26,449 bases of DNA from Leucogyrophana mollusca (lineage: Eukaryota; Basidiomycota; Agaricomycetes; Boletales), in NCBI GenBank assembly GCA_021014945.1, contig MU266651.1:1-26449 (forward strand), given 5' to 3'. Shown here piece by piece: positions 1-14,892 of this stretch. Under the pieces are notes generated by a model. The model had not been told where the DNA came from and did no database searches. It was given only the letters and a program-made list of their open reading frames with translations. Numbering within the stretch: position 1 is the first letter of the stretch; the number at the start of each line of letters is the position of its first letter. Position numbers and translations under genes: made by a program.

Positions 1-3000
1 GGGGGGGGGGGTGCAGTAGTGGAATAAGTGGAGGACAAGGAGTTGACACTGGAGATGGATCGAGTGGATGCGGGTGTCCGTGGGGGCTTGACAGGTGGTG
101 GGGGAGGTGGTGATGTTTGGGCCTTGAAATCCGTTTCGGTCAAATACTTAGGTTTCTCGGCCAACGCGCGCTCGAGTTCGGAAACATGAGCTTTCAGAGC
201 GATGATCTCATCATCCTTCTTGGTAAACTTCTCAATCATGTGAGCGGCAATTAGCTGAACATCCAGGTCCGCGCCTCTCTCTTCCTCTCTGGTCTGAAAG
301 CGAGAGTAAACTGACTCGAGGGCACGCTTGAGATAGAGTATTTCTTTGTCCTTTGTAACGAGCGACTTGTCCATTTCGCCGGTCTGAAGTACGCTATCCT
401 AAGTGTATATGACTGCAAGAGATATGATATCACTTACTTTCATCTTGAGTTTAGCGATTTCCTCCGTCAGGGAACTCCACTTGGTTCTGTCACGCTCCCT
501 CTTCGCGCGGTCATCCTGATACCGGTATACGTCAGTGCATTAGCTCAGAACTGCAGACATAGCTTACAGCTTCCCGCGCCTCCGTTGGATTCTGGGCCTG
601 AAGACGATCGACCTCGGCTTGAAGCTGCATAACTTGCCTTTCCTTCTGAACGATGCGTTGGACGAGGCCGTTCACGCCCTTAAGAATATCGCTAATGTAA
701 ACGTCACTTTGTAAATTCTGTAGTACTCCATACCTCCGGCGGGCCCCTTCCAGGAAGGGCGGAAGGCTTCGGTGAAAGCGATTTGAGTGTATTTGCTTCT
801 GTGGTCCGTTGGGCGAGGTCATTCTGCAGCTTGGAGTTCTGATGAAACGAATTCGTCAACGGGAGATAGAGTATAGTGGTAGAGCTCACCTCTTCGCTTA
901 ATCTCTCCACTTTGACACGCATGCTTTCCAGTACTTCTTCAGCTGTCGACTCAATATCCGCGTCTTTGGCAGATTTGATATCAAGGGCCTGCCCAGTTAA
1001 ATATCGAACAGACTCCACAAATCGTTTGATCGTAGCGAGCCAGTCGTCTTCCCTGAAAAAAGGTTTAATTGGGCAGAAGGACTATCATTGAAAAAGGACT
1101 GACAGATTTGTCACCATAGATAGCTGCTCCAAGAACGTATCAAGAATAGTGAGCAGGTCCAACCTGACATGACTTTTGGGACTTTAGCGACTGGCATAAA
1201 TATCAAAGGCAGCGGCTTACAATTCAATATCCCCTCGAATCAAGCCGCCGACTCGTCCCAGCAGCGTCATTAAGATCGAGTCCAATTCCAATTCCTTTGC
1301 CACTCGGAGGAGTTCATCGACGAACGCATCTGATTCAGACCTTTCTACGGCATGCGATCCATTTTCCTGGACAGCCCTGCGCACACGTTCGCGCATATCC
1401 TCCTCGTCCTCGAACTTTTCCTCGCTATAGACATCTAGTTGTGTCAATAAGGAATCTGGCGGCTTGGTATATCGTAGTGTCTGGAAAATCGGCGAGTCAG
1501 AAATTAGGTATTAATCTCTGGCATCCTTGTCAACGCACCACTATGACCTCATTCAGCCCCCGACGTCCGAATTCTTCCCTAAGGAGGATGCGCTCCTCGA
1601 GGGATTCGGGACAGTTGGTGAGAGCATTGACGAGGGCCATAAACGCGATTCTGGCTTCCCATATTCCTTCCTCCTCTGGAAAAAGGGCGCCATCATTAGA
1701 GCTTGCTTCGTCCATGTGTGGATCGGAGATGCGTAAGGCAGATACTAGAGATTCGAAACGGAACGACTCGTCGTATGCAATAGCATAGTCCGAAAGGGCA
1801 GCAAGAACTGTTTTGTGTCCATCGATTAGTGAAAGAACGCAAATGGCAGCCAGGAGTTCCGAAGCCAACGTTCGCGATTTCAACGAGGAACCGTGAAGCG
1901 AATATGCGATGTGAGTGATCAGTGTGGGAGAAGACAGTACGCTATTAAAACCGGGCTGCAGAGCGAAGTTATAAGCAGTGATGAAGGGCGGAAGAGGGGA
2001 CTTGCCTGCGTGTTCAACAAGACTCTAAGACACTTGATAACTTCAAGTAAAACAGTGCTCTCGTTGTGAGTCAAGGCCTTTCTTTTCCCTCCCTTTCCAA
2101 CCAGCTCCGCAAGTAAACTGGCGATAGCAGCCATACCATTCTCCTCAATAAAACCTTCAACCCAGGGAAGCTTGGCGGTTGACAAGTGAACTCGAAGCGA
2201 AATCAGATGCTTGACGAGCCTCGAGTCCGTCGCTCTGGAATTTCGTATTCCATCTACATATCGCTTGGCGGATGTCGCTGTTTCCCCGGTCGCCTTATCT
2301 ATCGCTGAAGATGAAATCTTCTCTCCTCCTGAAGAAGCCCACCAGCTACTCCACAAACTTCCCGTGCTTTGGGATTGCAGCGGCTGCATAGTCTCTGCAA
2401 CCTTCTCGATCTGTGCTCTTCCCGGCTCTCTTCCACGACCCATGTCAAACTCGCCACTCGAACGATTAAGATCAGTGGAAACAACGGGCGGCGCTGTGCT
2501 GGGAGCGACTCCCCATGTGGACAATCGTTTCATAAGGCCAGAATCGCCAGTTAGCTGAGGGACGAGTCGGGGCAGTAAAGCTCCGGCACTCGAAGGACCA
2601 TAGGTTGCCGAGTATGTGGGTTGGACTACGGTCTGGCGCTTGTCCGTCGAAGCAACGCGATTGCGTCGGTTCTGTTCGATAAAGTAGCGCTTGTGGCTGG
2701 GTGGCAGCTGGTACATTGCTGCTCGCTTCGAGTCTTTCATATCCAGTTCATCCTATCCGCCGCATTAAACTACAAGGGCAACCTTGAGGGCAGCTCATAC
2801 GCACCAGAAGTTGCTCAAATTCGGCGGCATCAAACAGTTCTGATTCTTCAGCAACCTGGTTGCCTCTATCCATGGACACACTCCCCCCTGTGTGCTGTTC
2901 CATAAGCGTTGGTTCGCTGACGCTCTTCCTGTTGGAGGGAGGAGCAGGGGTAGGAGCAGGGGCAGTGGTCTGCGACCAACTTGAGAAGAGATTGGTGAGG

Positions 3001-3998
3001 CGACTCTGAGACAATGAACTTCGCCAGTCAGGTGAGCTCGGACGGGGCACGGCTAGGCTCTCAGCATGTTGTTCTGAAAGCGACTTCTTCTGTTTCGCGG
3101 TACCCTCACCGTCCTCCTCTTCACTTTCGAGCTCTTTAAGGTGCTTGATAGTTTCTTCGGACGGCTGAAGAGATGTCACGGAGAGAGCGCGGGGTTTCGA
3201 CCGGCGGTACCACTCGTCCGGCACGCAGAAGTGGTATGTAGGGCTACCAGAGTCCGTTTCTGAGGAGGCTGCTTCCAATACTCTCGACATGAGGGACTGG
3301 GAGGGTATCTTCGATACTCCTGTAAGTAACAATACCAATCAGCAATAGTCTATCAGCGTGAATGAGCACATACTCTGTCCTTGTTTCGTTTCTAGTACAT
3401 ACTCGATGTTACCAGCTCCCGGTATCGGGAGTGTTTTACTCAGGCCAAGTTCCTCTATCACAGAGCAAATGATATCATCGACAGTAGAAGTCCTTGTAAA
3501 ATAGACTGTCCACCTAAACCCATCGTGGATTTCGGGAACCCGGAAAAAGGTGACGGTCAAGGTGAGCAAGGGGTGTAAGGAGACCAGCCGTAGGACTGGA
3601 GTGTGTAGATGGGTCGTCAGCGGGAACGCGGAGAAATGTCTCTCGGATGCATTGGAAGAGTCTCGGTCCAATAACGGAGCTATGAGGGCTGTGGACGAGA
3701 TAATCCCTACGTTCAGAGGTTCGTTAGCATGGAGAACTGACCACCACATGATCTGTATCTGACCATTCCCCAGGGCCTCGAGATCCTCTTCTTCCCACTG
3801 GTGTCCCTTTGGCTGTCTGCGGATTCGCTGTAAAGCCCAAGCACCTTCAGAGAGGTCTCCTAGGATTTCCGACTTCACTTCGTCATGTTGCAACAAGTTA
3901 GCTACGAACTCCAAAGCGGTCGCAGTGGAAGAAGTGGTAGGGTATTGAAGAGAGCCATTTGGGAGTAATGTTGGTACAATAAGCGATTCACTCGCCAT
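1..3998 (-). CDS. Formin (Bni1/SepA/diaphanous type), N-terminal part, continues past left edge
   Basis: Formins nucleate and elongate straight actin filaments at the hyphal tip and septum under Rho GTPase control. Eleven exons join in frame: 3998-3374, 3319-2805, 2752-2006, 1955-1539, 1480-1221, 1163-1104, 1052-890, 838-734, 678-568, 515-438 and 398 to the edge, giving about 1,160 codons. An N-terminal beta-rich, Ras-binding-like segment has the motif STVDDIICSVIEELGL (about residues 170-190). A GTPase-binding/FH3 armadillo region starts near residue 555 (LVKHLISLRVHLSTAKLPWV) and runs to about 860, including TKPPDSLLTQLDVYSEEKF. A long Glu/Lys/Arg-rich coiled coil follows (about 880-1110). 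The proline-rich FH1 stretch then begins (SPPPPPPVKPPRTP) and a second poly-Pro run lies exactly at base 1. The actin-binding FH2 domain should lie outside the window. The start ATG at 3998 is the first in frame. Intron 1956-2005 uses a GC donor; the intron 679-733 acceptor (AAG) is my best fit, not certain. Confidence 0.9.
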
Positions 3999-4400
3999 GG
4001 TGGGTTACGATGCAGCAGAGAGGGATGTAGACATCCAGTCACGAAGCAGAATCACGGACGGAACTGGTGCGAGGTGCAGCGAGTATCTATGACCTCAAAG
4101 CCACCAAAACCCGTGTTGACGGTCAATGTCGTCCAATCCAGCAAGGCAACGGGCAAGGGCAACAACAGGGCAATAGGGTACTCCCTGAAGGGAAGGGTCA
4201 TGCGTAAGTATTGATAGCGCGGGAATATCATGACGGATTCTTGGGCGCTCAGGCAGCTTCGATAACAGAAATTCAAGCACCCCGACGAAGTATACGAGGC
4301 CTTGGGTACACAACAAAATTACAACAAAGCGCGAGCACAAAGAATAATCCAACAGCGACAATCTACAGAGTGACAGGGACCAGAAATGTCTCAGCTCGAC
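3999..4400. other. Intergenic: formin upstream region and MCM6 3' flank
   Basis: About 400 bases between the formin start codon (reading leftwards) and the MCM6 stop codon, both on the minus strand. Short open frames exist on both strands but none shows a family signature, and I see no clear TATA box. Presumably it holds the MCM6 terminator and the formin promoter and 5' leader. Confidence 0.5.
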
Positions 4401-7627
<3,227 letters not shown>

Positions 7628-7871
7628 TTTGAAAAGGTAGAGGCCAAGGAATGATCAGCTCAAGGTTACAATGATCGCGACGCGACCTTGATTGAACTCT
7701 GAATAATTTCGACACGAGAATGCCAGCCCTAAAACGTGACGCCGTGACGGTGACACCTCCCTGGGCGTGATTCGGCGCGTGGCTTGGGCAATATGGCGCT
7801 TGTAAGGACCCATAACCGTGGACCTAACCCTTTACCTCCCCTTTGTATCTTGACAGTTACTGGTCCCAACC
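7628..7871. promoter_or_regulatory. Divergent promoter shared by MCM6 and the phosphatase gene
   Basis: Only 244 bases separate two start codons pointing apart, so both promoters must lie here. A CGCG-rich element, TCGCGACGCGA (7675-7685), sits about 50 bases upstream of the MCM6 start. It resembles the CGCG core bound by MBF-type G1/S factors, which control MCM genes in yeasts. That link is inference; the motif is not a perfect ACGCGT box. No strong TATA box is seen on either strand. Confidence 0.5.
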
Positions 7872-9031
7872 ATGGAACTTGAGCCCCTCGATCCCGCATA
7901 CGTCGCAGAAGTCCTTTCTCGACCACCGTTTGTACAAATATGTGGTGTACAGAACGTCCGCGACTTGGGGTCATATCCTACCGCCACTCCGAACGCAATA
8001 ACAAAGCCTGGGTATGCCTATAGGGCTGCGGAGGTATCACATATCACAGAAGAAGGTAAACCTTGTCACACCGAGGAATCCTGACGGGGAATCATGTCTT
8101 TGCTCGCCTCCAGGCGTCGAGCAGATGAATGCTCTAAGGATTTCTACCGTCTTTGATCTGCGATCGGATCTAGAAATGCACAAATATAACTCCCCGATAC
8201 CTGAAATTCGGGGAGTAGAAATTATACGAACGCCCGTATTCAGAAACGAGGACTATAGTCCGGAGAGTTTGGCCAAGTGCGTACGTGCGGTCATCATCCG
8301 ACACAATCACTATCCTAATACCTGTCTACCCACAACAAACAGAAAATTCCAGTTGTACGCTAGCGGCACGAATGAGGTACTCCCCCACCGATCTGTTATT
8401 CGTCCAACATGCTGAGCCACTGCAGGCTTTCATGACGCTATATTCCCAAATACTTGATCATGGTGGACCAGCTTTCGGGACAATTTTGCGCCATGTACGA
8501 GACAAACCGACGTCCCCATTTCTCTTTCACTGCACTGGTACAAACGCTTCCGTTTCTATCCGGAATCTCGCTTACATGGGCAAATTATAGCGGGGAAAGA
8601 TCGGACTGGTATCATCGCCGCGATATTACTCAAAGTTTGTCCAAAGTCGCTGACCACTGGCCCATGTTAATTTCAACTAGCTTGCAGGCGTAGACGATCA
8701 CACAATCTCGCACGACTACTCCCTCACTCGAATAGGTCGAGAACCGGATCGCGAGAGAGTCATGGAGCGACTACGCAAGGAACCCCTCTTTGCTTCAAAC
8801 AACCAGGCTGCAATGCAAATGTTCGCATCACGGTAAGTGCGTTTGGTAATCCATTCCGATCATTGTGTGATGAAAATGAGCAGATTTGAGACCATGCAGG
8901 CGTTTCTATCCCTGTTAGATAATAAATACGGTGGAGTTGAGGTGTACGTCAAGCAATACACTGGGCTGACAGACGACGATCTTGCGATCATTCGCAGCAA
9001 TCTTGTTGTGCCAACGAAGTCGCGGATGTAA
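7872..9031 (+). CDS. Protein tyrosine/serine phosphatase, Y_phosphatase3 family
   Basis: A cysteine-based phosphatase of the family that includes bacterial and fungal LipA-like dual-specificity or lipid phosphatases; the substrate cannot be deduced. Seven exons (7872-8055, 8114-8276, 8343-8376, 8426-8537, 8591-8634, 8681-8832, 8884-9031) give 278 residues. The N-terminal signature is NVRDLGSYPT and is followed by VFDLRSDLE. The catalytic P-loop HCTAGKDRTG is complete at residues 162-171, with nucleophile Cys163 and Arg169, but it is split by the intron 8538-8590 right after HCT. Exon 3 is only 34 nt (LYASGTNE); skipping it would shift the frame. No signal peptide or membrane segment is seen, so it is probably cytosolic. 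The gene is divergent from MCM6 and convergent with VAC14, with 124 bases between the two stop codons. Confidence 0.9.
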
Positions 9032-9155
9032 TGTATGATTCCAATCCATAGAGGTCGTTGCCCGTGTCTCTACACTATCCAGTATATCCATATCATCAGA
9101 GTCATTATCGTATCGTTAGCAACGAGCCCCAAAGCAATAGCGAGTGAAATACAGA

Positions 9156-12100
9156 TCAAGGTTTCCTAGTCAGCCCCAGAGTCCGCCTTTGATTCTGCTG
9201 TTGAGCCAATGATCCTCCGGTCGGGCTTCTGGAGGGAAGAATCGGTGCTTGATTCATCAAGGTTGACGCCAACAACCCATTCTGCCGAGCCTTGGGGTTC
9301 AAAGGAGACAAAGCAGCGCGTGGAGGTGCAGGGGGAGGTGGGGGAAGGTCTCCCGTCACCCTTCGTCGCATCCCTGGTCGCCCCGGGTCTGTCGGTCTCT
9401 CTGTGGGCTTCTCGGTTGGAGCGAACCCTGTGAGGGGGGTGTCGTCCGTGCCGATAGCCTGTCGCCTCGCTTTTTCGTGTTTTCCTTGCACAGACCTGAA
9501 ATGCATGAGCAGTTCCTGCCACTTTATCTCTTCGCGTCCAATCTTTGACCGCGTCGATAGGGATCCCGCCGCACTTGTGTGTGTATGAGTCATTCAGTCA
9601 TCCACCTAAGCTGGAAGGGACTCACGACTTAGGTGCGATGTGGAGAAACCCAGCAGAATTGACCGCATTCAGACGATTCCGAAGTGACACAAATGCGGAG
9701 CTCTGAGGTAGCAGCATCAGGACGCCATACAGGCACTTGAAAAGGTACGGATATCGTTCAGGTTCAAGAAGTTGTAAACGGAGGTCTTGTAGATTGGTTA
9801 GAGGGTATTCAACGCGATATCCTCACCTTTGGCTGAACTTACAGGTGAATACGGGAGACTCGATCAGCTGTACTAGCTTGTCAACCTGCACCAACATCGC
9901 AACTGTGATCTCCAAGTCTGCACTGGAGTGACATAAATGCGTGTCTTTAGGGGTGGAGGAGACGACGTACAATATCGACAGAAGGTTCGACGCATGTTCG
10001 TAGGCCTGAGCTAGCAGGCACAGAGAGAAAACGGCGACGGCATTATGGCACCAGGACCTGTACAATGTTGTGAACAGCGCTTGTCCGTCTTGCTGGATAT
10101 TTGAGACTGTCAAGCAACTGCAGGCAAACATAGCAACGGAGAATCATACCCGCGTCTCAAGACTTTTAAGTCGCTTACGGAACTCTGCAAGCTCGGGCGA
10201 GGTAATGAGAATCATGTTAAGCTTCTGAACGATGTCGCTGGCAAACTCGAGATCCTAGGAAGGAGTTCAGTATCCTACAGGGGCCAGGTTAGGGGTGAGG
10301 AAGGGTAATCACACACCTCTTCCTTCTCCAAAATCTCCGCAAACGTCCGATATATCCTTTCGGTATTGAGGTTCAGGCATAACTGCCGTATGATGAGGCT
10401 TCCTCGGGCCTCCAATAGCTTTCTGTCAGTGCTAAACAGCTCCAGGAGGTTCATCATGAACACTTTGAAATAGCTCTCTTCCGAGCTGGAGGATATTTGT
10501 GCTAAGAGCTGTAAATCGTGCTTTATCACCTGGGGAGGAGGGGGAGGGCGCTGAGTACGTCGTGGCCATCTGTACTAGGTGACTCGCACCTCTTCCGATG
10601 AGTCCGACAGGGTCTTTAGCAACGCAGGAAATGTGCCATCGTCCATAGCAAGAATCTGAAGTACACGATGGTTAGGCTGCATGTCCGAAGACCACTAATG
10701 ATGATTTCACCTTCTTCGGCGCTTTCTGATGCAGCATAATCAGCCACTTCAGCGCGGCGACTCGAGTCTGCTCGTGCTCGCTGAGGAACTGAACTGTCAG
10801 CTCATTCACGGTCGCTTGATAATCAAACAGGTCAACTTCCTCCGGCACTGGAGGAGGGGGAGGTGGTGCCGAGGCCGAGGCCGCTGTAATACTGGGAGCT
10901 TGTGCGCTTCCAGAGGACATGCGGGACTGGGGCCGACTGGGCATCTCAGAGACGCCGGACTGGGCGGTGCCAGAGCGCGATTTCGTTGAAAGCGGTGCCG
11001 TCGTCTTATCCGACGCAGAGGAGGAGGGCTGCCCGTCCGTTATCGACTCAGGCGACGAAAGATCTCGGGAGGAGGTAGCTTGTATAGTAGATTGACGGGC
11101 TGGAAGCACGGAAGATGCTGTTGGAGTGGGCGAGCCAGCGAACCCGCGACTAGACGCCACGGATACCTTATCAGCAGACTGTCGAGAAGGGCCTTCTGAT
11201 GGGGACGGTAGATTCTGTATCACATTTGATAAAAGCTTGTTGGCTCGAATTGCGGCCGACTGAATCATCGGGACGTGGTCAGCGAGGTTGGGAAGGACTG
11301 CGGGAATGAGGCGTGGAGTGAATGGGACCATGACTTCATGAGCAAAGGTGAGAAACTCGGCAAGCCAGCGTAGGGCAGTAGATTCCTGTATTTCATCGTC
11401 TAGGGGAGTGGTCATCTGTCAACTCTTCCGGAAGTACCACTTGCACTCACGTTGGTTATCCAGCTGCTGTATTAGGATCTCGATGATGGCCGAGTAGTCG
11501 ATTCTGACGCCCTGGCCGGGAACCCATGCTATTTGATTATATAAGCACAGCGACTTCAGCAGACTTACTTCACCTACCTCCAGTACCTCGGATATCCTTC
11601 TCAGACTTTGGTTCGTCTTTCATGCTATATTCTCCGTCATGATCGCGCACCACGTCCCTTTCCGGAATGAAGAGAGCATGCTCCGAGTGGGACAAAGTAA
11701 TATCAGGTAGATTCTCTTCTGCGGGACGATGCTCCGACGTGCCATCGGCGTGATCCTCCTGCCGACGACGCACCACACTCACGTCCCGAATCTCGCGTAG
11801 AAAATCAGCAAGGATATTTTCTGTAGCCACTCGAACGTCTTCGATCGGGTCCGATAGGTATTTCCTGGAGCACTGGGTATCAGTCGGCGAACATCAGGAT
11901 GAAGCTGGCAAGACTGACAGGAGGCCATCGAGGAACTCAGGCAGATAAGATATTAGCTCCAGCTCTGGAACTGAGTCAAGAACAGTGATCCATGATATAA
12001 GAAAACTTCGCGTGAATGGACTGATGACGTATATTCGATCCTGTAAAAGAGGTATGAAGTGCGCTAAGGAGAAAGCCTTTCGAAAGCCCTCGTCGTCTGG

Positions 12101-12832
12101 ATATGGAACCAGAATGCTCTGCTCTTGATTGGCGAGCTGTTCGCGAACCTTCTCGGTCTCAGGATACTGTGGGATATACACGGATGCTGTCTCCGCCACG
12201 ATGTCTTTCAGGAGACGGTCGAGGAGCTCTGCGCCATTCTTGACGGATAGCTCCGAGTCTGCTGCCAACTATCACAACTGTGTTCAGCATCGATATATAT
12301 ATATAAGGCGACGGTAATTCGCACTTTACTCAATGCATCAAATATTGGGTTGAAGTATACCAGAACCTCGCCTTTCGATACTTTGGCAATGTTGTATAGA
12401 CATTCCGCGGAGAAGTACCGGATCCTATTCTCGGGGTCGGTGAAACACGCGAGTACAGGCTCGATGAACTTCTCCATGTAAGGTGCGATATCCACTCCGA
12501 GGGCTATCGCAGTCCCTGCCAGGCCAATGAGACCACCATTCCGAATATGCAACGGATTCGAAGGGTTGCTGAACATCTCCACAAGCTGGTCAATTATCTG
12601 ACCGATACGACGCTGGTCACCTTGCTGGTGACATTCGCGGATCTGCCTGCGCAAGAGTGTCAGCAATCATCCGTAGAACATGCGACCTACGGCGTACTTC
12701 TCGAGGTCAAGTGCAGCAGCTTTTCGCTTCTCGTAGATCTTGTCCACGAGCTGCTTGGCCACCGCAGACTCTGCAACGCGTTGGTAAGTCTCGGAGAGAA
12801 AGCGTCATGTCGAGAAACACGAGCCTACCCAT
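9156..12832 (-). CDS. vac14: VAC14, scaffold of the Fab1/PIKfyve PI(3,5)P2 kinase complex
   Basis: Vac14 is a HEAT-repeat scaffold holding the PI3P 5-kinase Fab1 and the phosphatase Fig4 on the vacuole/endosome membrane. Fourteen exons (12832-12829, 12770-12698, 12646-12325, 12268-11919, 11864-11578, 11528-11451, 11399-10711, 10655-10590, 10529-10317, 10254-10150, 10092-9971, 9922-9843, 9785-9626, 9573-9156) keep one frame and give 988 residues. The Fab1-binding N-terminus is clear ([16 protein letters not shown], then [14 protein letters not shown], then [14 protein letters not shown]). So is the conserved C-terminal Fig4-binding region ([62 protein letters not shown]). A Ser/Pro-rich insert of about 130 residues in exon 7 and a Pro-rich C-terminal tail are variable extras. 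The first exon is inferred to be just ATGG (12829-12832), because the next exon has no in-frame ATG before a stop; this start is the least certain part. Three introns end in AAG. Confidence 0.93.
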
Positions 12833-13211
12833 GTTATATAACCTGCCCACGAACTGGATTCGATCAGGCTCGAGGTGGTCTATCGTTGGGGCTCTTGAGG
12901 TCGAAGGCGCGGCTGGTGTCCCGTTTCGGCAATCTGGCGCTTCGCGCGTTCGCTGACTCAGCTGTCACCCGAAAAGGTAATTCACTGTTGGCACAATGCG
13001 GCGTCGTACACCCGGGTAAGCCTGCTCATCCAATTGTTTCTTGTCCCCCCCTTTCCACCGGCCCCAGCGCCAAAGGTGGTTTTGTTTCCAACGTTCTTTC
13101 CAACATTGTCTCTCTCTAACCGAACGAACTCGTCAAGACTTTCTCCACACTTTTGCTGCACAGAATCCTGCTACACCACCCTCCGTTCATCATACTCTGT
13201 GAAAATACATC
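12833..13211. promoter_or_regulatory. Divergent promoter between VAC14 and the beta-helix protein gene
   Basis: Two start codons point apart across about 380 bases. A TATATAA-like stretch lies directly in front of the proposed VAC14 ATG, which is too close to be its TATA box. The side towards the beta-helix gene has long C/T-rich tracts (13040-13190), a common feature just upstream of fungal transcription starts. No further elements can be assigned. Confidence 0.45.
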
Positions 13212-14892
13212 ATGCATCGTAAATTCGTACATAGGTTAGCCAATCCGTGTGGAAATTGTGGAAAATAATCCATAGCTGACCGATCGTGCAGAGCAACCAC
13301 TTATCTCCCTCGAGATGACTCTTCAAGCTGTGAGTCTCCGGACCCAGACAATACCCTCACCGACCGCCTCAATACCCTACTCAACTCATCTGGACCTGGA
13401 TATGTTCTCAGCCTTTGTCCCGGCAAACAGTATCTCATCCAAGCGCCAATTCTCTTCGCTGCCCCAAACCAAGAAATCAGTACGGCTGGATATCCGACTG
13501 GAGATGATAGGGCGACCCTCGTTGTAAACGGGCCTGTGGCAAATGGCACAGGACACACAACCGCTGTGGATGGATCATGTGCAAATTGCGACGGCGTTAG
13601 GCTACGTAATGTACAGGTGAAACATGTCCCTCGCCAATCCTTTGGTTGTAATGCTCAGCTTTTTGCTGCAGATCAACGGGACTCGGAGTGGCGCGCCACC
13701 TACCAGCGGCGGTGCAAACATCGAGTTCGGAGGTCCGAATTCAAACCAGTTGATCGAATACGTGCATTCATTTGACCCGAGAAGCTGGTCATGCCTTCAC
13801 GTCGCTGAAGGAACGCTGAACTGCAACAACGTCACCGTTCAGAACAATGATATCGGTCCCGCAGGATCTGACTTGTTCCAACAGTGGGCCGATGGCATTA
13901 GCGTGGCCTGTCGGAATAGTTTGATCAGAAATAACATGATCAACAATCCAACTGACGGCGGTATAGTCTTATTTGGATCTCCTGGGACTCGCGTCGAGAA
14001 CAACACGATCTGGGTCGAGACAGTGAGCCAAGTCTACCAATTATTTTCGTGCGGAGTTACTGAACTCTACGATAGAACACCCTACTGGGTGGCATCAATA
14101 TGGTCGACGTATCGCCGTTTGGCGGCGATTATGACGGTGTTGTCGTCACCAACAACTCTATTGCAGGGGGGTTTGCCTCTGAGGTCGCAGAAGGCTCTGA
14201 AACTCTTGGATCTAACAATGACGACGTCATCATCAAGTCAGAACTTCTCTCATATCAAAGTCGTCGTGCTGAGGACTGACATCACACCCAGGATTGGAAT
14301 TGCTATCGGCCCTCGCACATGGTTCGGCAACGAATACGGCAACAACGTGAGCTCAGGCGGGACCGTCCTCAACAACCAGCTTACCGGCGCCTTTAGTTAT
14401 GGCCTAGCCATGACATCCGCCACCAACTTCACGGTAGAGAACAACGTTCTCATAGGGAACACGTCGTTCATTGGTGCACGAGGGCCCAATTGCACATCAG
14501 ACGATCCAACGCCCCCACCTTCCGCGTTCGTCATCGACATCAGCAACGTTCAAAAGTCTACGACGCAAAGTGATTTGGTCAGCATCGCTGATGGTGACAA
14601 CCTAATCTGCGTACTCCCTCCTGAAGGAGGTGATTACTGGCCATTCGGGGGCAATCCAGCGTCGAACTCAACGCCCCCAGTTGGGCCACCTGAAGCCAAC
14701 CCTTCGTCCCCCGGTAACCACTCCACCACCGGAACGACAATAGGAATCGTGTTCGGCGCAATCGGCGGTGTAATTCTAATCGCCGTGATTGCCTGGTTCA
14801 TTCGTAAGTGGGCGCTGAGGCGCTCAGAGGCCCAAAACCACTTCCATGCGACCAGGAATGCTGGCTATATTCGCAGTATCGATAAGTTTTGA
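13212..14892 (+). CDS. Parallel beta-helix (pectin-lyase-like fold) protein with C-terminal membrane anchor
   Basis: Exons 13212-13234, 13292-13616, 13672-14022, 14076-14236 and 14292-14892 splice in frame to 486 residues. The body repeats Asn-rich beta-helix turns such as NNDIGPAGSD, RNNMINNPTDGGIVLF, VENNTIWVET, VLNNQLTGAFSYG and VENNVLIGNTSFIGARG, typical of right-handed parallel beta-helix carbohydrate-active or adhesive proteins. Many N-glycosylation sequons (NGT, NNT, NVT, NFT) suggest extracellular exposure. Near the C-terminus a Ser/Thr/Pro-rich stalk leads to one transmembrane helix (GIVFGAIGGVILIAVIAWFI) and a basic tail, so a type I membrane protein is expected. No catalytic residues can be assigned, and sugar lyase or hydrolase activity is unproven. 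The first exon MHRKFVHR is inferred from the only workable donor/branch/acceptor set. It gives no signal peptide, so the true 5' exon may be different. Confidence 0.75.

Noticed and set aside
1..11. Run of G at the first bases, possibly a sequencing artefact
   Set aside because: On the minus strand it is CCC codons for proline in frame with the formin FH1 domain, so it is explained as coding; its exact length may still be unreliable.
12287..12305. TATATATATATA tract as a promoter or repeat of interest
   Set aside because: It lies in a VAC14 intron (12269-12324) and is a simple AT run of about 14 bases.
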